A DNA stretch of 64,000 nucleotides from Marinifilum sp. N1E240 (GTDB lineage: Bacteria; Bacteroidota; Bacteroidia; Bacteroidales; Marinifilaceae): positions 62,001 to 126,000 of the forward strand of contig NZ_WHKF01000005.1 of assembly GCF_009295825.1 (NCBI RefSeq), given 5' to 3'. A program made the position numbers and the translations under genes. This document shows positions 1 to 8,993 of the stretch, in pieces. The first letter of the stretch is position 1. Each line of letters starts with the position of its first letter. The notes under the pieces were generated by a model. The model was not told where the DNA came from. It saw only the letters and a program-made list of their open reading frames with translations, and did not search any database.

Positions 1-995
1 CAAGCTGATAACAAGGTATCATCAAGTGTACTTTCCGATTTCCATCCTAAGCTTTTATTTGCAAAGGAGGTATCTGCGTATATTTGCTCAACATCACCAG
101 GGCGACGAGCAACAATTTTATGAGGAACTTTCTCTCCTGTTGATCTTTCAAATCCTTCTATAATTTCAAGAACAGAAACTCCTTCGCCTGTTCCAACATT
201 AAAATATTCGTAATTTGAGTTTTGTTTGTTCATAAGCAATCTCTCTATTGCTACAACATGAGCCTTTGCCAAATCAACTACATTTATATAATCTCTTATA
301 CAAGATCCATCGGGAGTGTTGTAATCATCACCAAAAACACTAAGCTCCTGACGGATACCAGCAACAGTTTGAGTGATGAATGGAATCAAATTATTTGGCA
401 CTCCAAGAGGCAATTCTCCAATTTTTGCAGATGGATGAGCCCCAATAGGATTGAAATATCTTAGAGCAATTCCGTTTAAGTTTGGATGAGCTTTTACAGT
501 ATCTCTAATAATATCTTCACTGATAGATTTTGTATTACCATAAGGTGATTCAGCTTCTTTACGTGGAGTTGATTCTGTAACCGGAAGCTTATCTGGTTGT
601 CCATAAACTGTACATGAAGAGGAAAATACGAGGTTTGGAATGTTATGTTCCTTCATCGCTTCCAACATATTCATCAAGGAATTTAAGTTGTTACGATAAT
701 ACATTAGAGGTTTTGCAACCGATTCTCCAACAGCTTTATTTGCGGCAAAATGTATTATTGCTTCTAAATTCGGATACTTTTTAAAAAATGCTTCGGTTTC
801 TTCAATTACACTAAGATCTACCTTTTCAAAGATGGGTCTGATTCCGGTAATTGATTCAATACCATCAAGTACTTCAATTTTAGAATTTGATAAATTATCA
901 GCAATAATTACTTCGAAACCATTGTTTTGTAGTTCAACAGCCGTGTGAGAACCTATATATCCAGTACCTCCGGCAACAAGAATTTGTTTTTTCAT
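1..995 (-). CDS. galE: UDP-glucose 4-epimerase, C-terminus cut by window edge
   Basis: This reading frame runs leftward from an ATG at 995-993 and is still open at base 1, so only about 331 residues are visible and the last dozen or so are missing. GalE interconverts UDP-galactose and UDP-glucose with bound NAD in the cytoplasm. The N-terminal Rossmann motif GGTGYIGSH and the catalytic SPYGNTK (Y-x3-K) are present, together with the family's ALRYFNPIGAHP and GEGVSVLE-type stretches. It is an extended SDR of normal length for the family. A galK/galT/symporter operon lies 16 kb away, so this epimerase would complete the Leloir pathway although it is not in that operon. Identification is secure. 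Confidence 0.95.
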   Translation of the reverse strand, partial: MKKQILVAGGTGYIGSHTAVELQNNGFEVIIADNLSNSKIEVLDGIESITGIRPIFEKVDLSVIEETEAFFKKYPNLEAIIHFAANKAVGESVAKPLMYYRNNLNSLMNMLEAMKEHNIPNLVFSSSCTVYGQPDKLPVTESTPRKEAESPYGNTKSISEDIIRDTVKAHPNLNGIALRYFNPIGAHPSAKIGELPLGVPNNLIPFITQTVAGIRQELSVFGDDYNTPDGSCIRDYINVVDLAKAHVVAIERLLMNKQNSNYEYFNVGTGEGVSVLEIIEGFERSTGEKVPHKIVARRPGDVEQIYADTSFANKSLGWKSESTLDDTLLSA

Positions 996-1155
996 AATAG
1001 TTTTAATGTATCGAATTGATAAGTAAAATTAAGTCGATTTTTATAGATATTCTTATATAATTTAGTTAAATTAATTTTGAAAGCGGAATTCGCTGATTAT
1101 TAAAAGATTGCTATGTATACGCAAAATATCCATTTGAGTGACATTTATTTTTAAT

Positions 1156-1163
1156 TATATTTG
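1156..1163 (+). promoter_or_regulatory. Bacteroidota -7 element of the HU/SPOR gene
   Basis: TATATTTG matches the TAnnTTTG -7 consensus and sits only six bases before the ATG at 1170. A transcription start 5-8 bases further on would fall at or next to the ATG, so the mRNA would be leaderless or nearly so. The in-frame TTG at 1161 lies inside this element and is therefore an unlikely start. Confidence 0.55.
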
Positions 1164-1169
1164 TATACT

Positions 1170-2123
1170 ATGCTTGAAGTATCAAAATATATCGAGGATT
1201 TATTATTTGTACACGACTGTGTAATTTTACCTGGATTTGGTGGATTTGTAGCCAATTACAAATCAGCTAAGTTTGAGGAAAATAAGCAAATAGTTACTCC
1301 TCCTTCAAAAGATATTGGTTTCAATCGAAATTTGAATCAGAATGATGGTTTATTGGTAAATCATTTGGCTGAATGTGAAAATTTGAACTATGCTGAAGCT
1401 GAAAAATCGGTTCAGTTTTTCATCGAAGATATGCGTGTTAGAATTCAACGCGGAGAAAAAGTTGAACTGAATAATATTGGTTCATTTTACAACGATAAAA
1501 GGCATAATCTACAATTCGAACCAACGGATAATATTAATTATTTGGTTGATGCTTTTGGATTGGAACAAATTCCTTTTACTCAGTTTAATAAGCCTGTTGA
1601 AGAGAGAATTCAAAATATCAGTGTTAAATCTGAAAAAGTAAAAACTTTATTCATCACAAAAAGAATGTGGTATACAGCGGCTGCCGCAGCTTGTTTATTA
1701 GCTGTTGCTATTGTTCCAATGAGTACTGAGAACAATTCATTTTTGAATTCGGCATCAATGGGATTTTCAAATGAGAAAACTGATATTACAGAAAAGCATG
1801 CCCAATTAAAGCCTCAAATATCACCACTTGAAGAGTTGGTAAAATATGAGCCAAAAATTGGAAAGAAAGCTGTAAAAGTAACATTGAATAAAGTTGAGAG
1901 TAATAAATTTTATTTGATTGCAGGAAGTTTTACAACAACCGAAAATGCTAAAATCTTACAAGAGGAGTTGATTTTGAAATCATATCCGGCAGTTATTATT
2001 AAGAATAAAAACTTATACTCGGTAGCAATAAATCAATTTAATAGCAGAACTGCTGTTGATAAATTTAAGAAGAAGGTTATTGCTGCAAATCCAAAGGCTT
2101 CCTATTGGGTTCTAAAAAAGTAG
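1170..2123 (+). CDS. HU-CCDC81 and SPOR domain protein
   Basis: A 317-residue protein of the Bacteroidota HU-CCDC81/SPOR type. The N-terminal 130 residues carry the family signature (DCVILPGFGGFVANY near residue 20, then an HU-like fold with RIQRGEKVELNNIGSF). A single hydrophobic segment around residues 170-185 should span the inner membrane. The last 75 residues (from FYLIAGSFTT) form a SPOR domain, which in other proteins binds denuded peptidoglycan glycan strands at division sites. The arrangement suggests a bridge between a cytoplasmic HU-like domain and periplasmic septal wall. ATG 1170 is chosen over TTG 1161, which overlaps the promoter. The gene ends in a shared bidirectional terminator. 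Confidence 0.85.
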   Translation: MLEVSKYIEDLLFVHDCVILPGFGGFVANYKSAKFEENKQIVTPPSKDIGFNRNLNQNDGLLVNHLAECENLNYAEAEKSVQFFIEDMRVRIQRGEKVELNNIGSFYNDKRHNLQFEPTDNINYLVDAFGLEQIPFTQFNKPVEERIQNISVKSEKVKTLFITKRMWYTAAAAACLLAVAIVPMSTENNSFLNSASMGFSNEKTDITEKHAQLKPQISPLEELVKYEPKIGKKAVKVTLNKVESNKFYLIAGSFTTTENAKILQEELILKSYPAVIIKNKNLYSVAINQFNSRTAVDKFKKKVIAANPKASYWVLKK

Positions 2124-2143
2124 CAATTCAGCAATATATAAAA

Positions 2144-2171
2144 AAAGCACTATCAATTGATAGTGCTTTTC
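2144..2171. terminator. Bidirectional terminator between HU/SPOR gene and metG
   Basis: A perfect 28-base palindrome (half site AAAAGCACTATCAA) lies between two converging genes. It has an A run on its left and a T run on its right, so it can end transcription from both sides. Confidence 0.85.
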
Positions 2172-2187
2172 TTTTGGATTTATATTT

Positions 2188-4218
2188 TTATCTGATTTCA
2201 GATCCTGGTTTCACAGCTTGATCTGGTGAAACAAATGATAGTTTTCCATCAGCATCTTCAGCCATTAAAATCATTCCCTGAGATTCGATTCCTTTTAGTT
2301 TTTTAGGTTCAAGATTTACCAAAACACTTACTTGTTTTCCGATAATCTCTTCAGGTTTATAGTGCTCAGCAATACCTGAAACAATTGTTCTCTGATCGAT
2401 ACCTGTATCAACAGTTAACTTTAAAAGTTTCTTGGTTTTTGCTACTTTTTCTGCTTCAGTAATAGTACCAACACGAACATCCATTTTCATGAAATCATCG
2501 AAATTGATATTTTCTTTTGCAGGAGTTACCACTTTGTTAGCTGCTTCATTTGCAGCTTTTGTTGCTAACAACTTGTCTACTTGCGCTTGAATTGTCGCAT
2601 CTTCAATTTTTTCGAAAAGTAAAGAAGCTTTATTGATCTGATGACCAGCTTCAATTACATTCTCTCCAATATTTTCCCACTCTAAACGCTCAATGTTTAA
2701 GAATTCACGTAGCTTGACAGCAGAAAATGGCAAGAATGGTTCTAGAAGAGTTGATAAATTAGCTGAAATCTGTAGACAGATATTCATAATTGTTTTAACT
2801 CTCTCTTCATCCGTTTTAACAACTTTCCAAGGTTCGGTATCCGCTAAATATTTGTTTCCTAAACGAGCTAAATTCATCGCCTCTTTTAAAGCTTCGCGGA
2901 AATGATAGGTCTCAAGGTTCTTTTCAACCTTTTCTTTAAGAACAGGAATTTCAGCAAGAGTTTCTTTATCGAAATCAGATAGTTCACCTGCAGCAGGAAT
3001 TATTCCTTTATAGTATTTGTGCGTAAGAACCAATGCACGATTCACAAAGTTTCCTAAAATTGCTACTAGTTCATTGTTATTTCTAGCTTGAAAATCTTTC
3101 CAGGTGAAATCATTATCTTTTGTTTCCGGAGCATTTGCTGTAAGAACATATCTCAATACATCTTGTTTCTCTGGAAATTCTTCCAAATACTCATGCAACC
3201 ATACTGCCCAATTTCGTGATGTAGAAATCTTATCTCCTTCAAGATTTAAAAACTCATTTGAAGGAACATTTTCTGGTAAAATGTATGATCCTTCAGCTTT
3301 AAGCATCGAAGGGAAAATGATACAGTGGAATACAATATTATCTTTTCCAATGAAATGAACCATTTTAGAATCATCAGCTTTCCAATATTTCTCCCAATCA
3401 GGAGTGTGCTCTTTCGTTGCCGAAATGTATCCAATTGGAGCATCGAACCACACGTAAAGAACTTTTCCTTCTCCACCATCAACAGGTACAGGAACTCCCC
3501 AATCCAAATCACGAGTTACCGCACGTGGATGTAATCCGCTATCTAACCACGATTTACATTGACCGTAAACATTTGGCTTCCACTCTTTATGCTCTTCAAG
3601 AATCCATTGCTTTAGGTATGGTTCATACTTATCAAGAGGTAAATACCAATGTTTGGTTTCTTTTAATTCGGGCTTGTTTCCTGTAATCGATGATGTAGGA
3701 TTAATCAAATCCGTTGCATTTAAAGAAGTACCACAACTTTCACACTGATCTCCATAAGCACCTTCATTATTACAATGAGGACAAGTTCCGGTAATATATC
3801 TATCTGCTAAAAACTGATTGGCATCAGCATCGTAATATTGCTCACTTGTTTTTTCAATAAACTCACCTTTTTCATGCAATGTTTTAAAAAATTCAGAAGC
3901 GGTTTCGGCATGAGTTTTTGAACTTGTACGAGAGTAAACATCAAAAGAAATACCAAATTTCTCAAACGAATCTTTAATGATATTGTGATATTTATCAACA
4001 ACGTCTTGTGGAGTTATTCCTTCCTTTTTTGCTTTAATAGTAATTGGTACACCGTGCTCGTCCGAACCACCAATTAAAAGAACATCTTCACCTTTCATTC
4101 TTAGGTATCTGGTGTAGATATCTGCTGGAACATAAACGCCGGCTAAGTGACCGACATGAACAGGACCGTTAGCATACGGCAAAGCTGTAGTTACAAGCGT
4201 TCTATTGAATTTTTTCAT
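2188..4218 (-). CDS. metG: Methionyl-tRNA synthetase
   Basis: A 676-residue class I aminoacyl-tRNA synthetase charging tRNA-Met. Visible are the HIGH-type motif HVGHLAG near residue 21, the zinc knuckle pairs CPHC/CESC around residues 145-162, the KISTS-type loop ([12 protein letters not shown]) near residue 330, and the anticodon-binding helical region. The C-terminal 110 residues (from [15 protein letters not shown]) form the EMAP/Trbp111-like tRNA-binding domain that dimerises many bacterial MetRS. Length and order are normal for the family. It stands alone, convergent with the HU/SPOR gene, and diverges from the LD-carboxypeptidase gene across about 200 bp. Confidence 0.97.
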   Translation of the reverse strand: MKKFNRTLVTTALPYANGPVHVGHLAGVYVPADIYTRYLRMKGEDVLLIGGSDEHGVPITIKAKKEGITPQDVVDKYHNIIKDSFEKFGISFDVYSRTSSKTHAETASEFFKTLHEKGEFIEKTSEQYYDADANQFLADRYITGTCPHCNNEGAYGDQCESCGTSLNATDLINPTSSITGNKPELKETKHWYLPLDKYEPYLKQWILEEHKEWKPNVYGQCKSWLDSGLHPRAVTRDLDWGVPVPVDGGEGKVLYVWFDAPIGYISATKEHTPDWEKYWKADDSKMVHFIGKDNIVFHCIIFPSMLKAEGSYILPENVPSNEFLNLEGDKISTSRNWAVWLHEYLEEFPEKQDVLRYVLTANAPETKDNDFTWKDFQARNNNELVAILGNFVNRALVLTHKYYKGIIPAAGELSDFDKETLAEIPVLKEKVEKNLETYHFREALKEAMNLARLGNKYLADTEPWKVVKTDEERVKTIMNICLQISANLSTLLEPFLPFSAVKLREFLNIERLEWENIGENVIEAGHQINKASLLFEKIEDATIQAQVDKLLATKAANEAANKVVTPAKENINFDDFMKMDVRVGTITEAEKVAKTKKLLKLTVDTGIDQRTIVSGIAEHYKPEEIIGKQVSVLVNLEPKKLKGIESQGMILMAEDADGKLSFVSPDQAVKPGSEIR

Positions 4219-4420
4219 TTGAGATTCTATTTTTTCAAAAGGAAAATGCTTTTCTACTTTGAGATCAAATCTTCCTAAGTTAATTTTGGTTATTCTTTTC
4301 GGATAAATTCAAGTTTTAGCCGAATTGATCGCAAAGATAAGATAGAATTGCCAAAAAATTTGTTATCCCTTTGTATTTTATTCTTAATTTAAGCTTACTT
4401 CTTAAAAAAACTAAATAGAT

Positions 4421-5329
4421 ATGTATCAGCCAGCTGCCCTGAAAAAAGGAGATAAAATTGGAATTGTATCACCTGCGGGTAAAATTGAGCCCGATAAAGT
4501 GGGGATTGCTGTAAATAAATTAGAATCAGCAGGATTAAAAGTTGTGTTGGGTAAACATGTTTTTGATGAATATCATCAGTTTGCAGGAAAAGATATTGAT
4601 AGGCTTTATGATTTTCAATCGATGCTGAATGATCCTGAAATTAAAGCAATTTTATGTGCAAGAGGAGGTTATGGAAGTGTTAGGATTTTAGAACATATCG
4701 ATTTTGATTTGTTTATTCGTAAGCCAAAGTGGATTGTTGGTTATAGTGATATCACAATTTTTCATACTTATTTAAATAATATTCTTGAAGTAGAAAGTCT
4801 TCATTCGACAATGCCAATTAACTTTCCAGATCATGGAGAAAATAAATCGGTTAATAGCATGATTAATACTTTGATGGGCAAGATCGAGGATTACGAAATT
4901 AAATCTCATGAATACAATAGAATTGGAGATGCTGAAGGTGAATTAATAGGTGGTAATTTATCTATTTTATATAGTCTTAGAGGAACAATTATGGATTTTG
5001 AAACCCATGGAAAAATTTTGTTTATTGAAGATGTGGGGGAACAATTGTATCATTTGGATAGAATGATGTTGAATTTGAAAATGGGTGGTAAGCTATCAGG
5101 AATACAAGGATTAATTGTCGGAGGCATGAGTGATATGAAGGCAGGAGACCCAAATTTTGGCAAATCTGCATACGAAATAATAGAGGAAGCTGTCGAAAAT
5201 TATTCCTATCCTGTTGTATATGATTTTCCAGCTGGTCATATTGATGAGAATTGGGCATTACCGATGGGAAGATACTTAAGAATGAAAGTTGGAAGAGATC
5301 AAGTGAATTTGGTTTGGGATAAACGATAA
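4421..5329 (+). CDS. LD-carboxypeptidase (S66 family)
   Basis: A 302-residue cytoplasmic serine peptidase of the MccF/LdcA family, which removes the terminal D-Ala from recycled murein tetrapeptides. The N-terminal PAALKKGDKIGIVSPAG and the nucleophile-region motifs ARGGYGS and VGYSDIT (serine nucleophile expected in the latter region) are clear, and the C-terminal part has the usual DFPAGHIDENWALPMG stretch with the catalytic His. No signal peptide is seen. It starts at ATG 4421 and is followed after 11 bp by yraN, so the two are probably co-transcribed. Confidence 0.9.
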   Translation: MYQPAALKKGDKIGIVSPAGKIEPDKVGIAVNKLESAGLKVVLGKHVFDEYHQFAGKDIDRLYDFQSMLNDPEIKAILCARGGYGSVRILEHIDFDLFIRKPKWIVGYSDITIFHTYLNNILEVESLHSTMPINFPDHGENKSVNSMINTLMGKIEDYEIKSHEYNRIGDAEGELIGGNLSILYSLRGTIMDFETHGKILFIEDVGEQLYHLDRMMLNLKMGGKLSGIQGLIVGGMSDMKAGDPNFGKSAYEIIEEAVENYSYPVVYDFPAGHIDENWALPMGRYLRMKVGRDQVNLVWDKR

Positions 5330-5340
5330 ATGAAATAAGT

Positions 5341-5706
5341 ATGGCTAACCACAACGAACTGGGAAAACAAGGAGAAGATATTGCTGCAAAATTTCTATTA
5401 GAGAAAGGTTATCAGATATTAGATAGAAACTGGATTTACCAGAAGAAAGAGCTGGATATTGTGGCAATAAAAGATGAATATTTGGTTGTGGTTGAAGTAA
5501 AGTCGCGATCGACCGATTATTTTGAACACCCAGCTGATGCCGTAACGTTAGCTAAAATTAAGTTTCTGGTTAGAGCAACTCAAGATTATGTAGATTTAAG
5601 AGAAATTAAACAAGAAGTAAGATTCGATGTGATTAGTGTGATTAAGCAAGGAAATAAATTCAAGATTGAACACATCGAGGATGCTTTTATAGCACCAGTG
5701 GATTAA
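5341..5706 (+). CDS. YraN family endonuclease-like protein
   Basis: A 121-residue UPF0102/YraN protein with a restriction-endonuclease-like fold. The family motifs are visible: GKQGEDIAAKFL at the N-terminus, then the D...VVVEVKSR (D-x(n)-ExK) nuclease-like core around residues 38-58. The cellular role in Bacteroidota is not established; related proteins are linked to DNA processing. It follows the LD-carboxypeptidase gene by 11 bp and its last four bases overlap the 3' end of the convergent receiver gene. Confidence 0.88.
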   Translation: MANHNELGKQGEDIAAKFLLEKGYQILDRNWIYQKKELDIVAIKDEYLVVVEVKSRSTDYFEHPADAVTLAKIKFLVRATQDYVDLREIKQEVRFDVISVIKQGNKFKIEHIEDAFIAPVD

Positions 5707-6104
5707 TCGGCAAGATATTTGTCGATAGTGGAAAGTAATTCTTCGAAACGAATAGGCTTAGCCAGATAATCATCGCAACCAGCATCTAAAATTCGTTCAC
5801 GATCTCCTTCAAGAGCATATGCAGTTTGAGCGATTATAGGAATCTCCTTGTGATTCTTTTTGATTCTACGAGTAGCTTCACAGCCATCCATAATTGGCAA
5901 ACGAATATCCATAAGTATTACATCAACATCATCTGATACTTCTATAATATCTACAGCTTCCTTTCCGTTTTTTGCCCATAACAACTCCGATTCGGTTCTG
6001 CTTAAAGCAGCGTCGAAAAACATATTGTTTATTTCTTCGTCTTCAACAATTAGAATTCTTTTATCCTTCCAATTGTATTTTTGACTATAGCTTATTTGAT
6101 TCAT
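5703..6104 (-). CDS. Orphan single-domain response regulator (receiver)
   Basis: A 133-residue stand-alone CheY-like receiver without output domain. The acidic pocket EDEE (residues 21-24), the phosphoacceptor D66 in VDVILMDIRLP, the switch Thr in AQTAY and the Lys in YLAKPI are all present, so it should be phosphorylatable. No histidine kinase is adjacent. It is a paralogue of the receiver at 50884-51270: both begin with a short extension ending in YNW-x2-K and share IIAQTAY and AGCDD. Such receivers often relay phosphate from hybrid kinases; the partner is unknown. Confidence 0.9.
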   Translation of the reverse strand: MNQISYSQKYNWKDKRILIVEDEEINNMFFDAALSRTESELLWAKNGKEAVDIIEVSDDVDVILMDIRLPIMDGCEATRRIKKNHKEIPIIAQTAYALEGDRERILDAGCDDYLAKPIRFEELLSTIDKYLAD

Positions 6105-6596
6105 GATTGAAATCTACGTTTATAAATAAAGCAATTTCCGCTCATTAAATATACGAAATTGAGGTTAGTAAAAAAAAATCATTTTTTTAGTTCAATGGTA
6201 AAACTGCTTCTATTTCAGTATAAATAAGCATGGTTTTGTTGATTACAGCTCAGTTTGAGCGTGTTTAGTGATGAATGGAAAATATCAACATAAGAGTCTA
6301 TTTAGGCATATGTAAGTGAACTCATTTTTATGTTGATAGGACAATAACTTTTTTTGGTGTTCATATGAAGTCATTTTGTCAAAATTTGGATTGCTACTCA
6401 TAAAAACATGCATTCTTAGGTTCATTTTTAATGATTTCATAACTAAAAATAGCCCTTTAATACAATGTGAATTCGTATTAGTAGAGGTGCTAGTGGAGAA
6501 AATCAATCACTAGTGAACTAATAGTTTAAGGAAATCAGTAAAACTAATTATATTTGTTCGTCTTGATTGAAAACTAAATCTAAAAGTGTTGAGGTT
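6105..6596. other. 492-bp intergenic region with a long inverted repeat
   Basis: No convincing gene is seen. At 6283-6338 there is a hairpin with perfect 11-bp arms (TATCAACATAA at 6283-6293 and its complement at 6328-6338), extended inward by GAGT/ACTC. A 73-codon open frame on the minus strand (6285-6506) begins inside this structure and has no recognisable protein features. TATATTTG at 6549-6556 is a -7 element for the gene at 6597. Confidence 0.55.
6549..6556 (+). promoter_or_regulatory. -7 promoter element for the MmcQ/YjbR gene
   Basis: TATATTTG matches TAnnTTTG exactly. Transcription would begin near 6563, which gives a leader of about 34 bases to ATG 6597 and argues against the upstream in-frame TTG at 6567. 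Confidence 0.5.
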
Positions 6597-6950
6597 ATGA
6601 ACATTGAAGAGTTGAGATTATATTGTCTATCTAAGAAAGCAGTTACAGAAGGATTTCCCTTTGATGAAGAAACACTTGTTTTTAAAGTATTGGATAAGAT
6701 GTTTTTATTGACCAATATTACAGGAGAACTTTGGATAAATGTAAAATCAGATCCTGAATCTATAATAGAATTAAGAGAGAGGTATTCATCGGTATTACCC
6801 GGATATCATATGAATAAGAAATATTGGAACACGGTAATTGTAGATGGTAGTATTACGGATACACTTTTAATTGAATGGATTGATAAATCATATGCTTTAG
6901 TAGTTCAGAAAATGCCAAAAAAGAAACAAAAGGAACTTCAAGATAATTAA
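6597..6950 (+). CDS. MmcQ/YjbR family protein
   Basis: A 117-residue protein of the MmcQ/YjbR (CyaY-like fold) family, whose members are small putative DNA-binding or regulatory proteins of unknown specific function. The family pattern is seen: an early KAVTEGFPFDEETLVFKV stretch, then the central MFLLTNI and the late conserved HMNKKYWNTV followed by a DTLLIEWIDKSY helix. The ATG at 6597 is preferred because of the upstream -7 element. The secreted peptidase gene starts 23 bp after its stop, so they may share a transcript. Confidence 0.85.
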   Translation: MNIEELRLYCLSKKAVTEGFPFDEETLVFKVLDKMFLLTNITGELWINVKSDPESIIELRERYSSVLPGYHMNKKYWNTVIVDGSITDTLLIEWIDKSYALVVQKMPKKKQKELQDN

Positions 6951-6973
6951 ACAACAACCTTTAATAAAAATTC

Positions 6974-8155
6974 ATGAAAAAAATTATCATTACAAGTATG
7001 TGTCTATCCTTATGGGGATTTTCATATACTCAAGCACAAGAGAAATCTGTTGAGGAGAAAAAATTTACAACAGTTACTGAGGTTAAAACAACATCGGTTA
7101 AAAATCAGCAAAGTACAGGAACTTGTTGGGCTTTTGCAACAATGTCTTATATAGAAACAGAATTATTGCGCATGGGTGCTCCAGAACTTGATTTATCTGA
7201 GATGTATATTGTGCGCGAAGCTTATTCGCAAAAAGCAAAACGTTATTTTAGATTACATGGTAAGGGGAACTATAGCGAGGGCGGACAAGCCCATGATGTT
7301 TTAAATGTTGTAAAGACACATGGATTTGTACCAGAGAGTATTTATCAAGGAAATAAATATGGAAGCGATTTTCATATTCATAGAGAAATGGTAAAATCTA
7401 CCAAAGCTATGATGGATGAAATTGTTAAGAATCCGAATAAAAAAATTACTCCAGTTTGGTTTGAATCTGTTGGTGGTGTTTTGGATACTTATATGGGAAA
7501 ACTTACTGAAAAATTCACTTATGTTGGGAAAGAATATACTCCTCAATCATTTTCTGAAGAAATGGGATTTAATCCTGATGATTATGTAGAATTAACATCA
7601 TATAATCACCATCCATATTATGGAAAAATGAATTTGGAAATTCCTGATAATTGGTCAGACGACTTGTATTACAACTTGCCTATTGATGAGTTAATGGAAG
7701 TGATGAATAATGCTCTGAATAACGGATTTTCGGTATGTTGGGATGGAGATGTTAGTGAAAAAGGATTTTCTCACCGTAAGGGATATGCAGTATTACCTGC
7801 TATGAAGGAAACGGATATGAGTAATTCTGAAATTGCAAAGTGGGAAGACGGTGTTGAAAATAAAACTGAGAAAACTCCGGCTAAACAATTGGAACCTACG
7901 GTTGATCAGGATCTTCGACAAAAAACTTTTAATAATTTTCAAACTACAGATGATCATTTAATGCATTTAACGGGTATCGTAAAGGATCAGAACGGAATTG
8001 TATACTATAAAACAAAAAACTCTTGGGCTGACGATAGTAATAAATTTGGTGGATACTTAAACATGAGTGAAGCATATGTAAAACTGAAAACTGTTGCTAT
8101 TATGGTACACAAAGATGCTATACCTAAAAACATTAAAAAGAAACTAGGTCTGTAA
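6974..8155 (+). CDS. Secreted C1-family cysteine peptidase (bleomycin-hydrolase-like)
   Basis: A 393-residue papain-fold peptidase related to aminopeptidase C / bleomycin hydrolase. The N-terminus MKKIIITSMCLSLWGF followed by QAQ is a signal peptide, so the enzyme is exported, unlike the cytoplasmic PepC of Firmicutes. The catalytic triad reads Cys51 (STGTCWAFA), His331 (LMHLTGIV) and Asn349 (YKTKNSWAD), and the oxyanion Gln lies at residue 45 or 46. A long insertion between Cys and His is typical of the C1B group. It probably trims peptides in the periplasm or outside the cell; the substrate cannot be read from sequence. It ends in a strong terminator. Confidence 0.88.
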   Translation: MKKIIITSMCLSLWGFSYTQAQEKSVEEKKFTTVTEVKTTSVKNQQSTGTCWAFATMSYIETELLRMGAPELDLSEMYIVREAYSQKAKRYFRLHGKGNYSEGGQAHDVLNVVKTHGFVPESIYQGNKYGSDFHIHREMVKSTKAMMDEIVKNPNKKITPVWFESVGGVLDTYMGKLTEKFTYVGKEYTPQSFSEEMGFNPDDYVELTSYNHHPYYGKMNLEIPDNWSDDLYYNLPIDELMEVMNNALNNGFSVCWDGDVSEKGFSHRKGYAVLPAMKETDMSNSEIAKWEDGVENKTEKTPAKQLEPTVDQDLRQKTFNNFQTTDDHLMHLTGIVKDQNGIVYYKTKNSWADDSNKFGGYLNMSEAYVKLKTVAIMVHKDAIPKNIKKKLGL

Positions 8156-8176
8156 TTATTGACTTAATCAATTTTA

Positions 8177-8202
8177 GGGTGCCTATATGGCACCCTTTTT
8201 TT
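8177..8202 (+). terminator. Rho-independent terminator after the C1 peptidase
   Basis: Stem GGGTGCC / GGCACCC with a five-base loop, followed by seven T residues. Confidence 0.9.
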
Positions 8203-8347
8203 ATGATCAAATTACAAAGAGATAATCCTGCTTATAAGGTTGTTAGTGATATATGTTGTTTAAACTATATTAATATTTACAAGTGGTCTTTAATTGCATT
8301 TCAAAAATTATTTTATAATATTGTCTGACCATTAACCTATTAACTCA

Positions 8348-8902
8348 ATGACCACAATTGCTGACATAGCGATCAATAAATTCCGAAGTGGAAATCAATC
8401 TGCCTTCAAGAATTTATATGATAAATATTATAATGCTTTATATTTATTTGGATTAAAGTTTATTCCAAATCAGGATGCAGTGGAAGATTTAGTACAAGAG
8501 AGTTTTATAAAAGTGTGGGAAAAAAGAACTTCTTTTTATCACGAAGCTGCTCTAAAAGCTTTTCTATACAAATCTGTTAGAAATGCTTGTATTAATTATT
8601 TAGATCATCAAAAAGTTACACGAAAATATGAAAGTCAAGCGGATAAAGATATTTTGAGTCATGACTATTTTCTAAATAATGTAATTGAAGAAGAGGTTAA
8701 TAGGATAATTTCAGAGACACTTCAAAAACTTCCAGAGTCAGCACGTTTAATTTATTTACTAAGTTTAAAAGGGTTGAAAAATGCTGAAATCGCAGAGGAT
8801 TTAAGTATTTCGATAAATACAGTAAAAACTCAAAAACAAAGAGCCAGTAAATTTTTAAAAGAGAACTTAAAAGACTTATTTACAATGCTTTATTTTCTTT
8901 AA
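8348..8902 (+). CDS. ECF RNA polymerase sigma factor
   Basis: A 184-residue extracytoplasmic-function sigma factor of the type encoded next to FecR and SusC genes. Region 2 is visible from residue ~15 with the DAVEDLVQESFIKVWEKR helix, and region 4 near the C-terminus contains the helix-turn-helix NAEIAEDLSISINTVKTQKQRA. The length is normal. The FecR-type anti-sigma gene follows by 91 bp and the STN-SusC transporter comes next, so by analogy with other Bacteroidota loci this factor should be released when the SusC receptor binds its ligand and should then transcribe the susCD operon. Confidence 0.93.
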   Translation: MTTIADIAINKFRSGNQSAFKNLYDKYYNALYLFGLKFIPNQDAVEDLVQESFIKVWEKRTSFYHEAALKAFLYKSVRNACINYLDHQKVTRKYESQADKDILSHDYFLNNVIEEEVNRIISETLQKLPESARLIYLLSLKGLKNAEIAEDLSISINTVKTQKQRASKFLKENLKDLFTMLYFL

Positions 8903-8993
8903 ATAGATGATCATCACTATTAGATAATAAAATTTATTATTTCTTGTCACCCATTTATTAATTTGAACTGTTATTGTAATATCTAAGTAGAAG

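Noticed and set aside
6285-6506. 73-codon minus-strand gene
   Set aside because: It overlaps the inverted repeat, has no recognisable protein features or promoter, and looks like chance.
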